This document shows positions 43,987 to 51,250 of a stretch of 64,000 nt of DNA, piece by piece. The notes beneath the pieces are model-generated. The model saw nothing but the letters and a program-made list of their open reading frames with translations, did no database searches and was not told the origin of the DNA. The stretch lies in assembly GCA_031281345.1 (NCBI GenBank), contig JAITFN010000047.1:1-64000 (forward strand), written 5' to 3'. This stretch comes from Candidatus Fibrimonadaceae bacterium. Lineage in GTDB: Bacteria > Fibrobacterota > Fibrobacteria > Fibrobacterales > Fibrobacteraceae. Each line of letters opens with the position of its first letter. The first letter of the stretch is position 1. Position numbers and translations under genes: made by a program.

Positions 43987-45256
43987 GAAAAAACCTTGCG
44001 TTATTATAACGATATTAATGCTATTAGGAATCGTAGCATGCAATAGTGTTAAAGATAACTCTGTGAACGCATTGATTATAATAGTTGGTCGCCACGCAAA
44101 TGCAAACGCATTCCACGAAACGTTCTACGAGGAATTGGAAGGATATTTGAAAGAGACTGTATATGGTGGCTATATCGGTGTAATTTCAAGCGAAGGCATT
44201 CCAAGGATTGCGGAGAGATTCGATTATTTTGAGGCAATAGACCAAAACGAAAAAAAACGTGAAAAGCAAATTAAAATAAACACGGATATTGTCCTTGATT
44301 TTTTAAGAGAGGGAGATAGTACTTATGCCATAACTCCTGAAAATGATCTATTAAAAGCAATTCAAGAAGCAAGCGCACTATTAAACGTTTTTGAAAGACA
44401 AGCAAAACGAGATGGAAAAAATATAAAGGGGAAACGAATTATTATTATGGACAGTGGTATTGTAACAGCAGGTGTTTTAGATTTCTCAACACACGGCATT
44501 GATACTTTTGATTCGTGGTATAACGATGAAAAAACTAAAATCTTCACAGATAGCATTGCTGTGCGATTAGAAAAAAACAAAGCATTGCCTAACCTTAAAG
44601 GAACAAACATTGTTTTTATTGGACTTGGCGATGTAGCACGGCCTCAGAAAGAATTATCCACTCTTGTAAAAAAATATGGTTTGCCAACTATATGGACTAC
44701 TATTCTTAATAAAGCTGGTGTTAACGCAGATAGCATTGAAGTATTGGAGTTTCCCAGTACAAATAAGGCTAATGATGTAAACAAACTTCCTCCAGTTAGA
44801 CCTATAGAATTCGCAGACTTTATAATTAGTTTAGGGGAAGAACAGATAAGGTTTGAATTGGGACGAGCGGTCTATAGCAATCCTACAGAAGCAGAAAATA
44901 ATCTGAAAAATTTTGCAGATAATGTAGTTAAATATATCAGTAGGAATCCAGATGTTAAAATATATGTGGTTGGTTCCGAATCAAAAGACCAAGACCGTCA
45001 ATATACCACTGCTTTATCCGAGGCAAGAGCAAAAACCGTTATGGAGACCCTTGCAAAGTTCGGTGTTTCAAAAAGTAAAATGGAAGCTTTTGGTTTAGCT
45101 GTGTCTTTACCAGGGCGAGAAAATGATAGACCAGGCAACAATTTTAATTCAGAAATTGGGAAAAAAAATAGAAAGGTTGTACTCATTCCGAGTGATATTG
45201 GGGACCAAGCGTTTTTACAAAAAGTGAAAGATACAAGAGATAGTTTGTATAAGTAA
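43973..45256 (+). CDS. OmpA-like lipoprotein with N-terminal alpha/beta domain (operon gene 4)
   Basis: The 427-residue protein has lipobox GIVAC (Cys near residue 23). An alpha/beta domain from about 30 to 260 has strands ALIIIVGRHANANA, RIIIMDSGIVTAGV and TNIVFIGLGDVARP, like a von Willebrand A-type fold. A C-terminal OmpA-like peptidoglycan-binding domain (about 280-415) contains IYVVGSESKDQDRQY, LSEARAKTVMETL and KKNRKVVLIP. It is predicted to be a lipid-anchored protein that grips the cell wall. It ends the operon directly against the convergent FISUMP gene with no gap. Confidence 0.8.
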   Translation: MMKAKKKPCVIITILMLLGIVACNSVKDNSVNALIIIVGRHANANAFHETFYEELEGYLKETVYGGYIGVISSEGIPRIAERFDYFEAIDQNEKKREKQIKINTDIVLDFLREGDSTYAITPENDLLKAIQEASALLNVFERQAKRDGKNIKGKRIIIMDSGIVTAGVLDFSTHGIDTFDSWYNDEKTKIFTDSIAVRLEKNKALPNLKGTNIVFIGLGDVARPQKELSTLVKKYGLPTIWTTILNKAGVNADSIEVLEFPSTNKANDVNKLPPVRPIEFADFIISLGEEQIRFELGRAVYSNPTEAENNLKNFADNVVKYISRNPDVKIYVVGSESKDQDRQYTTALSEARAKTVMETLAKFGVSKSKMEAFGLAVSLPGRENDRPGNNFNSEIGKKNRKVVLIPSDIGDQAFLQKVKDTRDSLYK

Positions 45257-46189
45257 CTAATTCCTCACGCAACGAACAGAGTGGCTACCGAATTTACTGC
45301 GATTTGAGTCTTGGGTTCCTTTATCGCTGTTGTATTTTAAAGACCGCAAATCACCTTTTTTGCTCGCTTCCCACCATTTGCCTTCTTTGCCTGCATCTAG
45401 GAATTTATTTTTCTGGCTATAGCCACCAGGCAAAGCTGCAAAACCCAAAGCATCTGTTCCAGATATTTTTGGAAAACTGTTCCAACCTTTCTTAGCTTTC
45501 AATTTCTTGCCTGCTACATCGGCACTAGCTAAAGCATCCCATTCTTTGCCGTTTGGCAAATGCCAACCTCGCGGACAAACTTTTGCAGCCGTATTCCAAT
45601 CGTAAAGCCTGCCATATTTGGTGCAATTTGCGGGTTTGTTATCATAACACAAAGAATTTTTTGCTTCATAATTCAAATTCTCTGCCATCCAAACATGCTC
45701 ACCTATTTTAACATGCTTGTAAGTTTTATTGTCTCTAGAATCACAGAACAGTTTTCCAGTGTCGTATTCGCTGCCATTGCATTTATCATAAACAACGCTA
45801 TCGGCAGAACAGAATTGTTTTTCAGGGTCATAGCCATCATTGCCGCATTTATCGCGAAGCTCGCCACTCGCAGTACAGAACTTCTCCAAAGGGTCGTATC
45901 CATTTCCGCCACATTTTTTCTGAACTTCGTCACGAATACAGAATTGTTCCGCTGGCTCATATTCCTTTCCACCGCATTTGCTGTAAGCCTCGTTTGAGCG
46001 GCAAAATTTCTTTGAAGGGTCATACACCTTGCCACCGCATTTATCGTGCACCGCACTATTGGCAAAACAGAATTGCTTTTCGGGGTCAAACGGAGTCGTT
46101 TTGCCGCATTTAGGAGAATTGTCATCGCAGGAAATGGAGAATAAGGCCCAAAATAGCAGGCTTGCAGTTAATAGAGAAAGTTTGCGCAT
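45257..46189 (-). CDS. FISUMP-domain lipoprotein with six Cys repeats
   Basis: The 310-residue protein has lipobox FSISC (Cys near residue 21). Six repeats of 22-23 residues on the plan C-G-G-x2-Y-D-P-x3-F-C follow (about residues 28-155). The C-terminal FISUMP (TIGR02145-like) domain has VWMAENLNY, GRLYDWNTAAKVCPRGWHLP, LPGGYS and a final SVRCVRN. FISUMP proteins are a large paralogous family of Fibrobacter with no known role. Each repeat has two Cys and so could hold one disulfide, giving a surface stalk. A TATATT box ends 7 nt before the ATG. Confidence 0.92.
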   Translation of the reverse strand: MRKLSLLTASLLFWALFSISCDDNSPKCGKTTPFDPEKQFCFANSAVHDKCGGKVYDPSKKFCRSNEAYSKCGGKEYEPAEQFCIRDEVQKKCGGNGYDPLEKFCTASGELRDKCGNDGYDPEKQFCSADSVVYDKCNGSEYDTGKLFCDSRDNKTYKHVKIGEHVWMAENLNYEAKNSLCYDNKPANCTKYGRLYDWNTAAKVCPRGWHLPNGKEWDALASADVAGKKLKAKKGWNSFPKISGTDALGFAALPGGYSQKNKFLDAGKEGKWWEASKKGDLRSLKYNSDKGTQDSNRSKFGSHSVRCVRN

Positions 46190-46196
46190 AAGAAAT

Positions 46197-46202
46197 AATA
46201 TA
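46197..46202 (-). promoter_or_regulatory. -10 box, leaderless start of the FISUMP lipoprotein
   Basis: On the minus strand TTTTTTATATT ends 7 nt before the ATG at 46189; the gap holds no ribosome site. Confidence 0.5.
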
Positions 46203-46207
46203 AAAAA

Positions 46208-46663
46208 TTATTTCTCCATAAAAACGAATTCCAAACCGCCTGATACTTTTTGCCGCTTGTATTCTTTATATCCATTTTTTATATACAATTTCAGATTTTT
46301 TTCGCTTTTGCTACTTGTGAATAATTCAAATGTTTTGCCTTGATATAACTCTTCTATGGCTTTCAGCAAGTTTGTTCCAAATCCTTTCTTTTGATGTTTA
46401 GGGTGTACAAATAATCTGCCTACATAAACTCGCCCATTTTCTTCACGAGCACGAATAGAGCCTATAATTACATTATTTTCTTTATCAACTAGCTTTAAAA
46501 TTGTATGTTTTTTAAATTCATTTTCCAATTCTTCCAATGTCTGCGTGAGTGGCTGGATTGTGTAATAATTCAATAAGTTGGCTTCGCCCATATAAGCCAA
46601 TTTTTGCAAGTCCAGTATTTTTGGTAAATCTTCAAAAGTTGCTTTTTCTATTTCTATAACCAT
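46208..46663 (-). CDS. GNAT-family N-acetyltransferase
   Basis: The 151-residue protein has the acetyl-CoA-binding motif GRLFVHPKHQKKGFGTNLLKA and a C-terminal LKLYIKNGYKEYKR, typical of GNAT enzymes. The substrate is unknown. Unlike the one at 1758, it has no small partner gene and its own promoter-like box. It lies 18 nt from the FISUMP gene on the same strand. Confidence 0.88.
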   Translation of the reverse strand: MVIEIEKATFEDLPKILDLQKLAYMGEANLLNYYTIQPLTQTLEELENEFKKHTILKLVDKENNVIIGSIRAREENGRVYVGRLFVHPKHQKKGFGTNLLKAIEELYQGKTFELFTSSKSEKNLKLYIKNGYKEYKRQKVSGGLEFVFMEK

Positions 46664-46669
46664 GCTTCA

Positions 46670-46675
46670 AATATA
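46670..46675 (-). promoter_or_regulatory. -10 box, leaderless start of the GNAT gene
   Basis: On the minus strand AATTTTCTATATT ends 6 nt before the ATG at 46663. Confidence 0.5.
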
Positions 46676-46689
46676 GAAAATTTTATCCC

Positions 46690-48015
46690 CTATGTTTTAC
46701 ATTCCTTCAATATCTTCACCGTATATGGCTTTATTTGAATATTACGTGTATCCTGCAAACATTCATCATTTAATATATCCAATAATGCACCGTTGAAACG
46801 AGTGCTTAAATTTATAAACGTCTCATGTTCATCAATATTTACGGCGATATATATTTTTTCTTCCTCAAAACAACGTTCAAATATAAAAGGTTTTTTGTAC
46901 TCCAAAGATACTTCCAGATATTTGCCGTATTTTAACGCGTTTTCATTTTGCCTTAAATGCGCGAGTTTGCTGATATGTTCTGTTAAATCATTGCTATAAT
47001 CAGCACTTTTCTCAATATCTATATAAGGACGTAAAGCTTGATCGCTACCCTTTTCTTTAACTCCCTTTATGCCCCATTCACTACCATAATAAACTGAGGG
47101 AATACCGGGCAATGTAAAGAGCAAAGTATATAATGTAAATAAATATTCAGGTTTAGAAATGTTGCTTGCAATGCGGGGCTGGTCGTGATTATCCAAAAAT
47201 GTATATAACGGCAATCCATTCTGAGGAACAGCGTTTTTTAAACAATGTGCCAGTTCATATAGATTATTATTGTTGTGACTGGAAAATATGCTCTTGTACA
47301 ACATATAATTGGTAACGCTGTGCAATGTAGAATCATTTACCCACCTTGAATAATCGCCGTGAACAACCTCGCCCATAAGCCAAAAATCTGTCTTTTTCTC
47401 TTTTGTAATTTGACGCAATTCTTTCATAAAATTAAAATCCAATACATCGGCAGCATCTAAACGCATCCCGTCTATATCAAAATTATCTATCCAAAATAGA
47501 GCGGCATCAAGCAGATACTTTTTTATTTCCTGATTTTGAAGATTGAATTTCGGCAATTCATAAAAACCAGCCCACGTATGATAATCAAATTGGTCGCCCA
47601 TTGGGCTTCTCTTGTCAAAATTTACTCCAGAAAACCAATTTGCAAAATTGCGTTCATTTTGCTGCAATTTTTTGAAAGCAAAAAAATCTCGCCCGCTATG
47701 ATTGAAAACAGAGTCCAATAAAACACGGATTCCATTATCGTGCATTTTTTTTACCAATGATTTAAATTCATCGCTCGTGCCAAGCCGATTATCTATTTCA
47801 AAATAATCCGATACATCATAGCCGTGGCTACGTGATTTAAGCACAGGGCTGAACAATACCGTATTAAACCCCATTCCTTTTATATGAGGTATCCATTTTT
47901 CAATTACGCCGAATTTATGCTCAAATACCGCATAATCGTTCATAAACGGCGCTCCAGCAACCGAAAGCGCATAAATATGGTAAATCTGCGCATTTTCAAA
48001 CCATTTCCTTTCCAT
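46690..48015 (-). CDS. GH13 alpha-amylase-family glycosidase
   Basis: ATG 48015 is chosen because AGGAGG lies 7 nt before it; the frame is open to 48075 but that would include the promoter. The 441-residue protein has region I SVFNHS, region II GMRLDAADVL (nucleophile Asp), region III LMGEVVHGD (Glu) and region IV FLDNHDQPR (Asp). There is no signal peptide, so it should act in the cytoplasm on glycogen or maltodextrins, in the cyclomaltodextrinase/neopullulanase style. The small CBM48 protein at 27832 could bind the same polymer. Confidence 0.93.
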   Translation of the reverse strand: MERKWFENAQIYHIYALSVAGAPFMNDYAVFEHKFGVIEKWIPHIKGMGFNTVLFSPVLKSRSHGYDVSDYFEIDNRLGTSDEFKSLVKKMHDNGIRVLLDSVFNHSGRDFFAFKKLQQNERNFANWFSGVNFDKRSPMGDQFDYHTWAGFYELPKFNLQNQEIKKYLLDAALFWIDNFDIDGMRLDAADVLDFNFMKELRQITKEKKTDFWLMGEVVHGDYSRWVNDSTLHSVTNYMLYKSIFSSHNNNNLYELAHCLKNAVPQNGLPLYTFLDNHDQPRIASNISKPEYLFTLYTLLFTLPGIPSVYYGSEWGIKGVKEKGSDQALRPYIDIEKSADYSNDLTEHISKLAHLRQNENALKYGKYLEVSLEYKKPFIFERCFEEEKIYIAVNIDEHETFINLSTRFNGALLDILNDECLQDTRNIQIKPYTVKILKECKT

Positions 48016-48024
48016 AATTCCTCC

Positions 48025-48052
48025 TATACCTACCATTCGGTATATAAATATA
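48025..48052 (-). promoter_or_regulatory. -10 box and operator-like palindrome before GH13
   Basis: On the minus strand TTTCTATATT (48047-48052) is followed at once by TATACC-N8-GGTATA (48025-48044). An inner TACC-GAAT-GGTA dyad resembles many TetR-family operators. It spans the expected transcription start and ends just before the AGGAGG ribosome site. Confidence 0.45.
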
Positions 48053-48082
48053 GAAAAAATTTGCGGGTTTGTCAAGGCATTG

Positions 48083-49018
48083 TTAGGAATTTTTTGAAGC
48101 TGGCAGGATTACAACCCGATTTCTTCCCGATTCTTTTGCTGAATATAACGCCTTATCTGCTTCATCTAATAATTGAGCATAAGAATTATTATCATTCGGT
48201 ACAACGCTTGCCATACCTACGCTGATTGTTACATATTTAGAATGTAAACTTATGGGATGCGGTAGTTTCATATCCTCAACACTTTGTACCAATGTTTTTG
48301 CAAATTCCAATGCTTCATCTTTTTTAAGAAACGGTAAAATGCAAACAAATTCTTCTCCGCCAAACCTTGCGACAAAATCAGTTTCCCTCTTTACATTATT
48401 TTTTAAGCATTGAGCTATAGCAATAAGTGCCTTGTCTCCTTCCAAATGCCCCAAAGAATCGTTATATTTTTTGAAATAATCCACATCTATCATTAATACT
48501 GTTATAGGAAGATTTAAGCGGTGATTTTGTTTCCATATTAAATCTATATGTTCTAAAAATGAACGTCTATTATCCAGTTTTGTTAACTCATCTGTTGTTG
48601 CTAAGGCACTTATCTTTTCGTATGCGGAGGCAAGCTCTTCAGTCATTGTGTTGAAGTCATCGAACATAACCTCAATATAATCTTTTTTGCCATCTTTACG
48701 TGAAGGTGGTATACGGATTGTAAAATCCCCCTTAGAGATTTTTCTTGCTGCTTCACCAATAGTCCGCATTGGGCGGTTCCAAAAGACATTGTGGGTAATG
48801 GCAATGCTGACCATATAAAATGCCGCTATAATAAACGTATAAGCCATAAGAACATTGATAACAAGCATAGTATGGGTTTCATTCATTCTTCTTTCAAGAA
48901 AATAGAGAAGAATCCATACATGAAAGCCATTAATGGCAGCAAATCCAAAAACTATCAATATATAATGTTTTATTGACCAAGTTTTAGCATTAATACGTGG
49001 ATCTTTTTCTTTTTTCAT
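48083..49018 (-). CDS. Membrane diguanylate cyclase (HAMP-GGDEF)
   Basis: The 311-residue protein has two membrane helices (about 18-38 and 45-70), a HAMP-like linker (NRPMRTIGEAARKISKGD) and a GGDEF domain with the active-site form RFGGEEFVCIL and a preceding DVDYFKKYNDSLGH. It should make cyclic di-GMP. There is no extracytoplasmic sensor domain of useful size. It opposes the HD-GYP phosphodiesterase at 16192. A GAGG site precedes the ATG. Confidence 0.94.
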   Translation of the reverse strand: MKKEKDPRINAKTWSIKHYILIVFGFAAINGFHVWILLYFLERRMNETHTMLVINVLMAYTFIIAAFYMVSIAITHNVFWNRPMRTIGEAARKISKGDFTIRIPPSRKDGKKDYIEVMFDDFNTMTEELASAYEKISALATTDELTKLDNRRSFLEHIDLIWKQNHRLNLPITVLMIDVDYFKKYNDSLGHLEGDKALIAIAQCLKNNVKRETDFVARFGGEEFVCILPFLKKDEALEFAKTLVQSVEDMKLPHPISLHSKYVTISVGMASVVPNDNNSYAQLLDEADKALYSAKESGRNRVVILPASKNS

Positions 49019-49120
49019 TTTTAAACCTCACTTTATATATTTTTTTATATATATTGTTCTAACAGAAATGTAGAAATATATTGGAGAAAAAGCAAATCTT
49101 TTTTGAAATTTTTTATTAAT

Positions 49121-49726
49121 TTATGAATAAATACCGTGCATAAACTGCTGAACAAGTTCTTTTACCGCTTTTTCGTCCAATTTTAAGCCAGAAATGCCGT
49201 AAAAATACAGTGCAATATATGAATTTATTATTCCAATAAATGACCAAGTTAATGTTTCACTCTTGCCTTTAAGATTGCCGTGCCCTTTACTCATTTTATT
49301 AAACATGCTTTTTATTATGTCAAATTGCTCAAAATGGTATTTTTCCACTATTTTATATACCGCCGATGAAGGCGGCATAGACAAATTTGCCAACATAATT
49401 CGAAAAAAGGCTTTATTTTCATGAGCAAATTCAAAATATGCTTTTGTCAGTTTTGATAGTGTATGATATATATCTTCGTAATAATCTTTAGGTTTAGATT
49501 TGTATTCTGCATTTTCTGCGACTATCTTATTCAGTTTGTCATAATATATACGGCAAACAGTATCAAATAATCCCTCTTTGCTATTAAAATAATAATATAA
49601 AGTTGGTTTTGTTATACCCGCAGCTTCTGTCAATTCACTTACAGAAACACCTTCATAGCCTTTCACTGAAAACAAATCCAGAGCCTTTTCTAATATTGTC
49701 TGCTTTACATTTCCTTTTTCGTGCAT
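49121..49726 (-). CDS. TetR-family transcriptional regulator
   Basis: The 201-residue protein has an N-terminal TetR helix-turn-helix (ILEKALDLFSVKGYEGVSVS, then ELTEAAGITKPTLYYYFNSK) and a ligand-binding C-terminal part. It follows the EamA-like gene by 22 nt on the same strand. It may control that exporter-like protein, or the GH13 gene whose promoter carries a TetR-like palindrome; neither is shown. Confidence 0.93.
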   Translation of the reverse strand: MHEKGNVKQTILEKALDLFSVKGYEGVSVSELTEAAGITKPTLYYYFNSKEGLFDTVCRIYYDKLNKIVAENAEYKSKPKDYYEDIYHTLSKLTKAYFEFAHENKAFFRIMLANLSMPPSSAVYKIVEKYHFEQFDIIKSMFNKMSKGHGNLKGKSETLTWSFIGIINSYIALYFYGISGLKLDEKAVKELVQQFMHGIYS

Positions 49727-49732
49727 ATTTTT

Positions 49733-49738
49733 AATATA
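49733..49738 (-). promoter_or_regulatory. -10 box, leaderless start of the TetR gene
   Basis: On the minus strand TTTACTATATT ends 6 nt before the ATG at 49726. It lies within the 22-nt gap after the EamA-like gene. Confidence 0.45.
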
Positions 49739-49748
49739 GTAAATGCTG

Positions 49749-50177
49749 CTATAGTATCAAAACAAAAGTCCCGATTGTGATAAGTATGCCTCCGATAATC
49801 GTCTTTATTGTTATCGCTTCCTTTAAAATTATAAATGCCATTGCCATTCCAATTACCAAACTGAATTTATCAATTGGTATTACTTTTGATGCTTCACCGA
49901 GTTGCAAGGCTCTGTAATAGCACAACCAAGATAAGCCAGTTGCAATTCCCGATAAAATTAAAAAGAGCAAATTTTTATGCTCAATATTTGCAATCTCATT
50001 GTGTTTTCCAGTTATAAAAACTATAGCCCAAGCCATAACCAATACAACAACGGTTCTAATTGCCGTTGCTAAATTTGAATTTACGTTTTGAATACCGATT
50101 TTCACCAAAATAGAAGTCAAGGCAGCGAAAAACGCCGATAAGAGCGCAAATAAAATCCATGTGTTGTCGCTATTCAT
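49749..50177 (-). CDS. Single-domain EamA/DMT-family membrane protein
   Basis: The 142-residue protein has five hydrophobic helices and ends in the EamA pattern WLCYYRALQLGEASKVIPID then a final helix ITIKTIIGGILITIGTFVLI. It is half the size of two-domain drug/metabolite transporters, so it would work as a dimer. The substrate is unknown. It precedes the TetR gene in one direction. Confidence 0.88.
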   Translation of the reverse strand: MNSDNTWILFALLSAFFAALTSILVKIGIQNVNSNLATAIRTVVVLVMAWAIVFITGKHNEIANIEHKNLLFLILSGIATGLSWLCYYRALQLGEASKVIPIDKFSLVIGMAMAFIILKEAITIKTIIGGILITIGTFVLIL

Positions 50178-50228
50178 AGTTATGCTCGGCTCAACCAGCT
50201 ACCAATGCCAGCATGATGTCCGCTATGC

Positions 50229-50525
50229 TTATTTCTTTTCCCGCTTCGAGTAAGCCCGCAATACTCCTTTAAAAGTTGAATCTAAATCCAAAATAATTTC
50301 TTCAGATTTCAAAAAGTCAATCATTTTTTGGTTCATAATTTTTACAATTTCTTCTTCTACCACTTTTTTCTTTTCGAAATATTCACTAAAATAAAAACTA
50401 CCTCCTCCACAGAAGTGTACTTTAAGTCGCCTGCCTTCACAGTAGATTTTAAATCCACCGCTATGCGTAACATTCACTGTCTCATATTCGGCAGTGCCAT
50501 TCAAAAACGTGATAAATTTTTGCAT
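50229..50525 (-). CDS. Hypothetical protein (98 aa)
   Basis: I do not recognise this protein. It is soluble, with a beta-rich first half (KFITFLNGTAEYETVNVTHS) and a helical, charged second half. AAGGAGC lies before the ATG and a TATATT box sits at 50561-50566 on the same strand. It lies immediately beside the tRNA-like fragment that seems to mark an island edge, and could belong to either side. Confidence 0.6.
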   Translation of the reverse strand: MQKFITFLNGTAEYETVNVTHSGGFKIYCEGRRLKVHFCGGGSFYFSEYFEKKKVVEEEIVKIMNQKMIDFLKSEEIILDLDSTFKGVLRAYSKREKK

Positions 50526-50560
50526 TTTATGCTCCTTTGTTAATGAAAAAACCTACAGCA

Positions 50561-50566
50561 AATATA
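50561..50566 (-). promoter_or_regulatory. -10 box for the 98-aa gene
   Basis: On the minus strand ATTTTCTATATT follows directly after the 3' end of the tRNA-like fragment and lies 35 nt before the ATG at 50525. Confidence 0.45.
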
Positions 50567-50571
50567 GAAAA

Positions 50572-50625
50572 TGAACCAGCAAGGACTTGAACCTTGAACC
50601 CGCGCCTTAAAAGGGGATTTTGAAC
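50572..50625 (-). other. 3' portion of a tRNA-like sequence (possible attachment site)
   Basis: On the minus strand a perfect T-arm (CAAGG, loop TTCAAGT, CCTTG; 50580-50596) is followed by CTGGTTCA, the size of an acceptor 3' strand plus discriminator. Upstream is an anticodon-loop-like CTTTTAA, but the stems around it do not pair. No matching 5' half (GAACCAG) occurs further upstream. It is therefore a fragment, as left when an element integrates into a tRNA gene. Confidence 0.5.
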
Positions 50626-50669
50626 CTGCAAAATCGGCTAAATTTCGCGGTTTTTGGGGTATTTTTGGA

Positions 50670-50691
50670 AAAACTGATAAAAAACTGATAA
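50670..50691 (+). repeat. Two tandem 11-bp direct repeats (AAAACTGATAA)
   Basis: AAAACTGATAA occurs at 50670-50680 and again at 50681-50691, about 45 bp from the tRNA-like fragment. Paired short repeats beside an attachment core are typical of integrase-binding sites; no integrase gene is seen in the window. Confidence 0.55.
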
Positions 50692-50716
50692 CAGATTTTT
50701 GGGATTGATAGCAAAT

Positions 50717-51250
50717 TTAAAATTTTTTATCCATATAATTTGCTATAATCCCTGCAACTTCATCCGGTGTTTTTTTGCCTGTATCAATAACCAAATGGTA
50801 GTTATTTTCATCTGCAAAATCAACTCCAAATTTCAAATAAAAACGTTGCCTCATATTTTCGTTTCGCACTCTAACACTTTCAAAATCTGTTTGTTCCATT
50901 TTTCGATCAGATTTGGCAAGCCGTTTAAAAGCTTCCTCTTCGGAAAGGACAAATAAAATATTCAGTGAATTTTCAACAAAATGAAAACCTAACCGAAAAT
51001 CTGCAATGATGTTTTCAGTACTATTGCACAAGTCGCGAAATTTAAAATTGACAAAATCGTCAAGGCCTGGTTCTTCCTTGCACTTTGCTTGAAATTCGTT
51101 TATATTCATTCCGAATTCCCTTTCGGCAAATTCTCTGGTAAAATTTCCAACCGATAAAAATCGGTAACCCAGTTTTTCCGCAAGAATTTTTCCAACAGTA
51201 GATTTGCCAGTTCCAGCATAACCGCTTATGGTTATCTTGTTTGTTTTCAT
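50717..51250 (-). CDS. Nucleoside monophosphate kinase-like P-loop protein
   Basis: The 177-residue protein has Walker A GYAGTGKSTVGKILAEKLG (residues about 10-28), FLSVGNFTREFA and an LID-like KRLAKSDRK, like cytidylate or adenylate kinases. It overlaps the viperin gene by 4 nt. Viperins use nucleoside triphosphates, and prokaryotic viperin genes are known to occur with nucleotide kinases, so this protein probably supplies or processes the substrate or product. Its exact nucleotide is unknown. Confidence 0.88.
   Translation of the reverse strand: MKTNKITISGYAGTGKSTVGKILAEKLGYRFLSVGNFTREFAEREFGMNINEFQAKCKEEPGLDDFVNFKFRDLCNSTENIIADFRLGFHFVENSLNILFVLSEEEAFKRLAKSDRKMEQTDFESVRVRNENMRQRFYLKFGVDFADENNYHLVIDTGKKTPDEVAGIIANYMDKKF

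Noticed and set aside
41627-45256. Zorya-type defence system (OmpA-like plus membrane protein)
   Set aside because: The membrane protein has no MotA/ExbB character that I can see and no helicase or nuclease gene is linked.
50572-50660. Complete tRNA gene
   Set aside because: Only the T-arm and acceptor 3' strand fold properly; no anticodon stem, D-arm or matching 5' acceptor strand was found.
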